Shown piece by piece: positions 4,907-5,305 of a stretch of DNA of 5,305 nt. Position numbers and translations under genes: made by a program. Numbering within the stretch: the first letter of the stretch is position 1; every line of letters begins with the position of its first letter. Under the pieces are notes generated by a model that worked only from the letters and a program-made list of their open reading frames with translations, searched no databases and was not told the origin of the DNA. The stretch spans positions 1-5,305 of the forward strand of contig JALOSP010000128.1 in NCBI GenBank assembly GCA_025458365.1, written 5' to 3'. Source of the stretch: Hyphomonadaceae bacterium. Lineage in GTDB: Bacteria; Pseudomonadota; Alphaproteobacteria; Caulobacterales; Aquidulcibacteraceae.

Positions 4907-5305
4907 ATGACCGTCAAATCAATCGCCCTCATGGCCATTGCAGCCCTTGCTGCTGCCGCCGCACCGGCTGCCGCACAGGACATCGTGCAGGCCCAGGCCG
5001 GCACCATCAAGCTGGACGTGCGCCTGACCAGCGTCATGCCCGACGTGACCGCCCCGGTTCTCAACGCGAGCGGTGCCGACACCGGACTTGATGTGGCGGT
5101 CGATGACAGCACCCTGCCCACGATCGGCATCCAGTACTATGTGAACTCGAACCTGTCGGTCGAAGTGATCGCAGGCACCTTCGACCACACGGCGAGCATC
5201 GAGCAGAGCGGGGCCGAGATCCTCGACCTGTGGCACCTGCCGCCGACCGTGACCGCCCGCTACCACTTTCCGGTGGACGCGCGCTTCCAGCCCTATCTCG
5301 GTGCC
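4907..5305 (+). CDS. ompW: OmpW-family outer membrane protein, N-terminal part
   Basis: The first 133 codons of an eight-stranded beta-barrel of the OmpW family, small outer-membrane channels for hydrophobic or small solutes; the C-terminal part lies beyond the window. Residues 1-23 are a signal peptide with Lys4, an Ala-rich hydrophobic core and an Ala-Ala-Ala cleavage site before Gln24-Asp25. The mature part shows the family pattern: a strand ending in VRLTSVMPD, the turn TLPTIGIQYYVNSNLSVEVIAGTF with its GIQYY and VEVIAG strands, and the signature LWHLPPTVTARYHF with FQPYLGA at the cut edge. A GGGAG Shine-Dalgarno (4893-4897) lies 9 bases before the ATG. Transcription diverges from rpmH. 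The family call is firm; the channel's substrate is not known from sequence. Confidence 0.92.
   Translation, partial: MTVKSIALMAIAALAAAAAPAAAQDIVQAQAGTIKLDVRLTSVMPDVTAPVLNASGADTGLDVAVDDSTLPTIGIQYYVNSNLSVEVIAGTFDHTASIEQSGAEILDLWHLPPTVTARYHFPVDARFQPYLGA

Noticed and set aside
4383..4907. Plus-strand 174-codon frame covering rpmH antisense and the intergenic region
   Set aside because: It overlaps rpmH entirely on the opposite strand, shows random composition, and ends at the OmpW-family start.

Overview
The window looks like a chromosomal segment of an alphaproteobacterium, most likely a sphingomonad. The basis is the order of the ribosome/membrane cluster rpmH-rnpA-yidC-engB, the high G+C (roughly two thirds in the lines of yidC I counted), the alphaproteobacterial style of YidC (Lys in place of the E. 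coli groove Arg) and of L34, and an OmpW-type porin. Genus cannot be fixed from the sequence alone.

Layout from left to right. (1) Bases 1-345, minus strand: the first 115 codons of an unrecognised gene. It has lower G+C (about 51% by hand count) and codon use unlike its neighbours, and it runs off the left edge. (2) Bases 346-600: a compact intergenic region with three parts. These are a 28-bp tandem repeat with a palindromic ACATATGT core at 28-bp spacing, a GC-rich double-hairpin repeat of the dispersed kind, and a TGGTCCAA/TTGGACCA dyad touching the next start codon. (3) Bases 601-1226, plus strand: a type II toxin-antitoxin pair, a Phd/YefM-like antitoxin and a VapC-type PIN-domain toxin, joined by a 4-base GTGA overlap. 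(4) Bases 1291-4530, minus strand: the housekeeping cluster, transcribed rpmH, rnpA, yidC, engB. It supplies ribosomal protein L34, the protein subunit of RNase P, the membrane insertase and a ribosome-assembly GTPase. (5) Bases 4531-4906: a divergent intergenic region with the likely rpmH promoter and leader on the minus strand and a structured leader for the next gene on the plus strand. (6) Bases 4907-5305, plus strand: the N-terminal 133 codons of an OmpW-family outer membrane protein, cut by the window edge.

The housekeeping genes are a familiar conserved set for translation, RNA processing and membrane biogenesis. yidD, often found between rnpA and yidC, is absent here. The left 1.2 kb looks like an accessory module set convergently against the 3' end of engB. 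I found no clear sign of a wholly new system. The least explained parts are the left-edge gene with its phased palindromic repeats and the structured region ahead of ompW.
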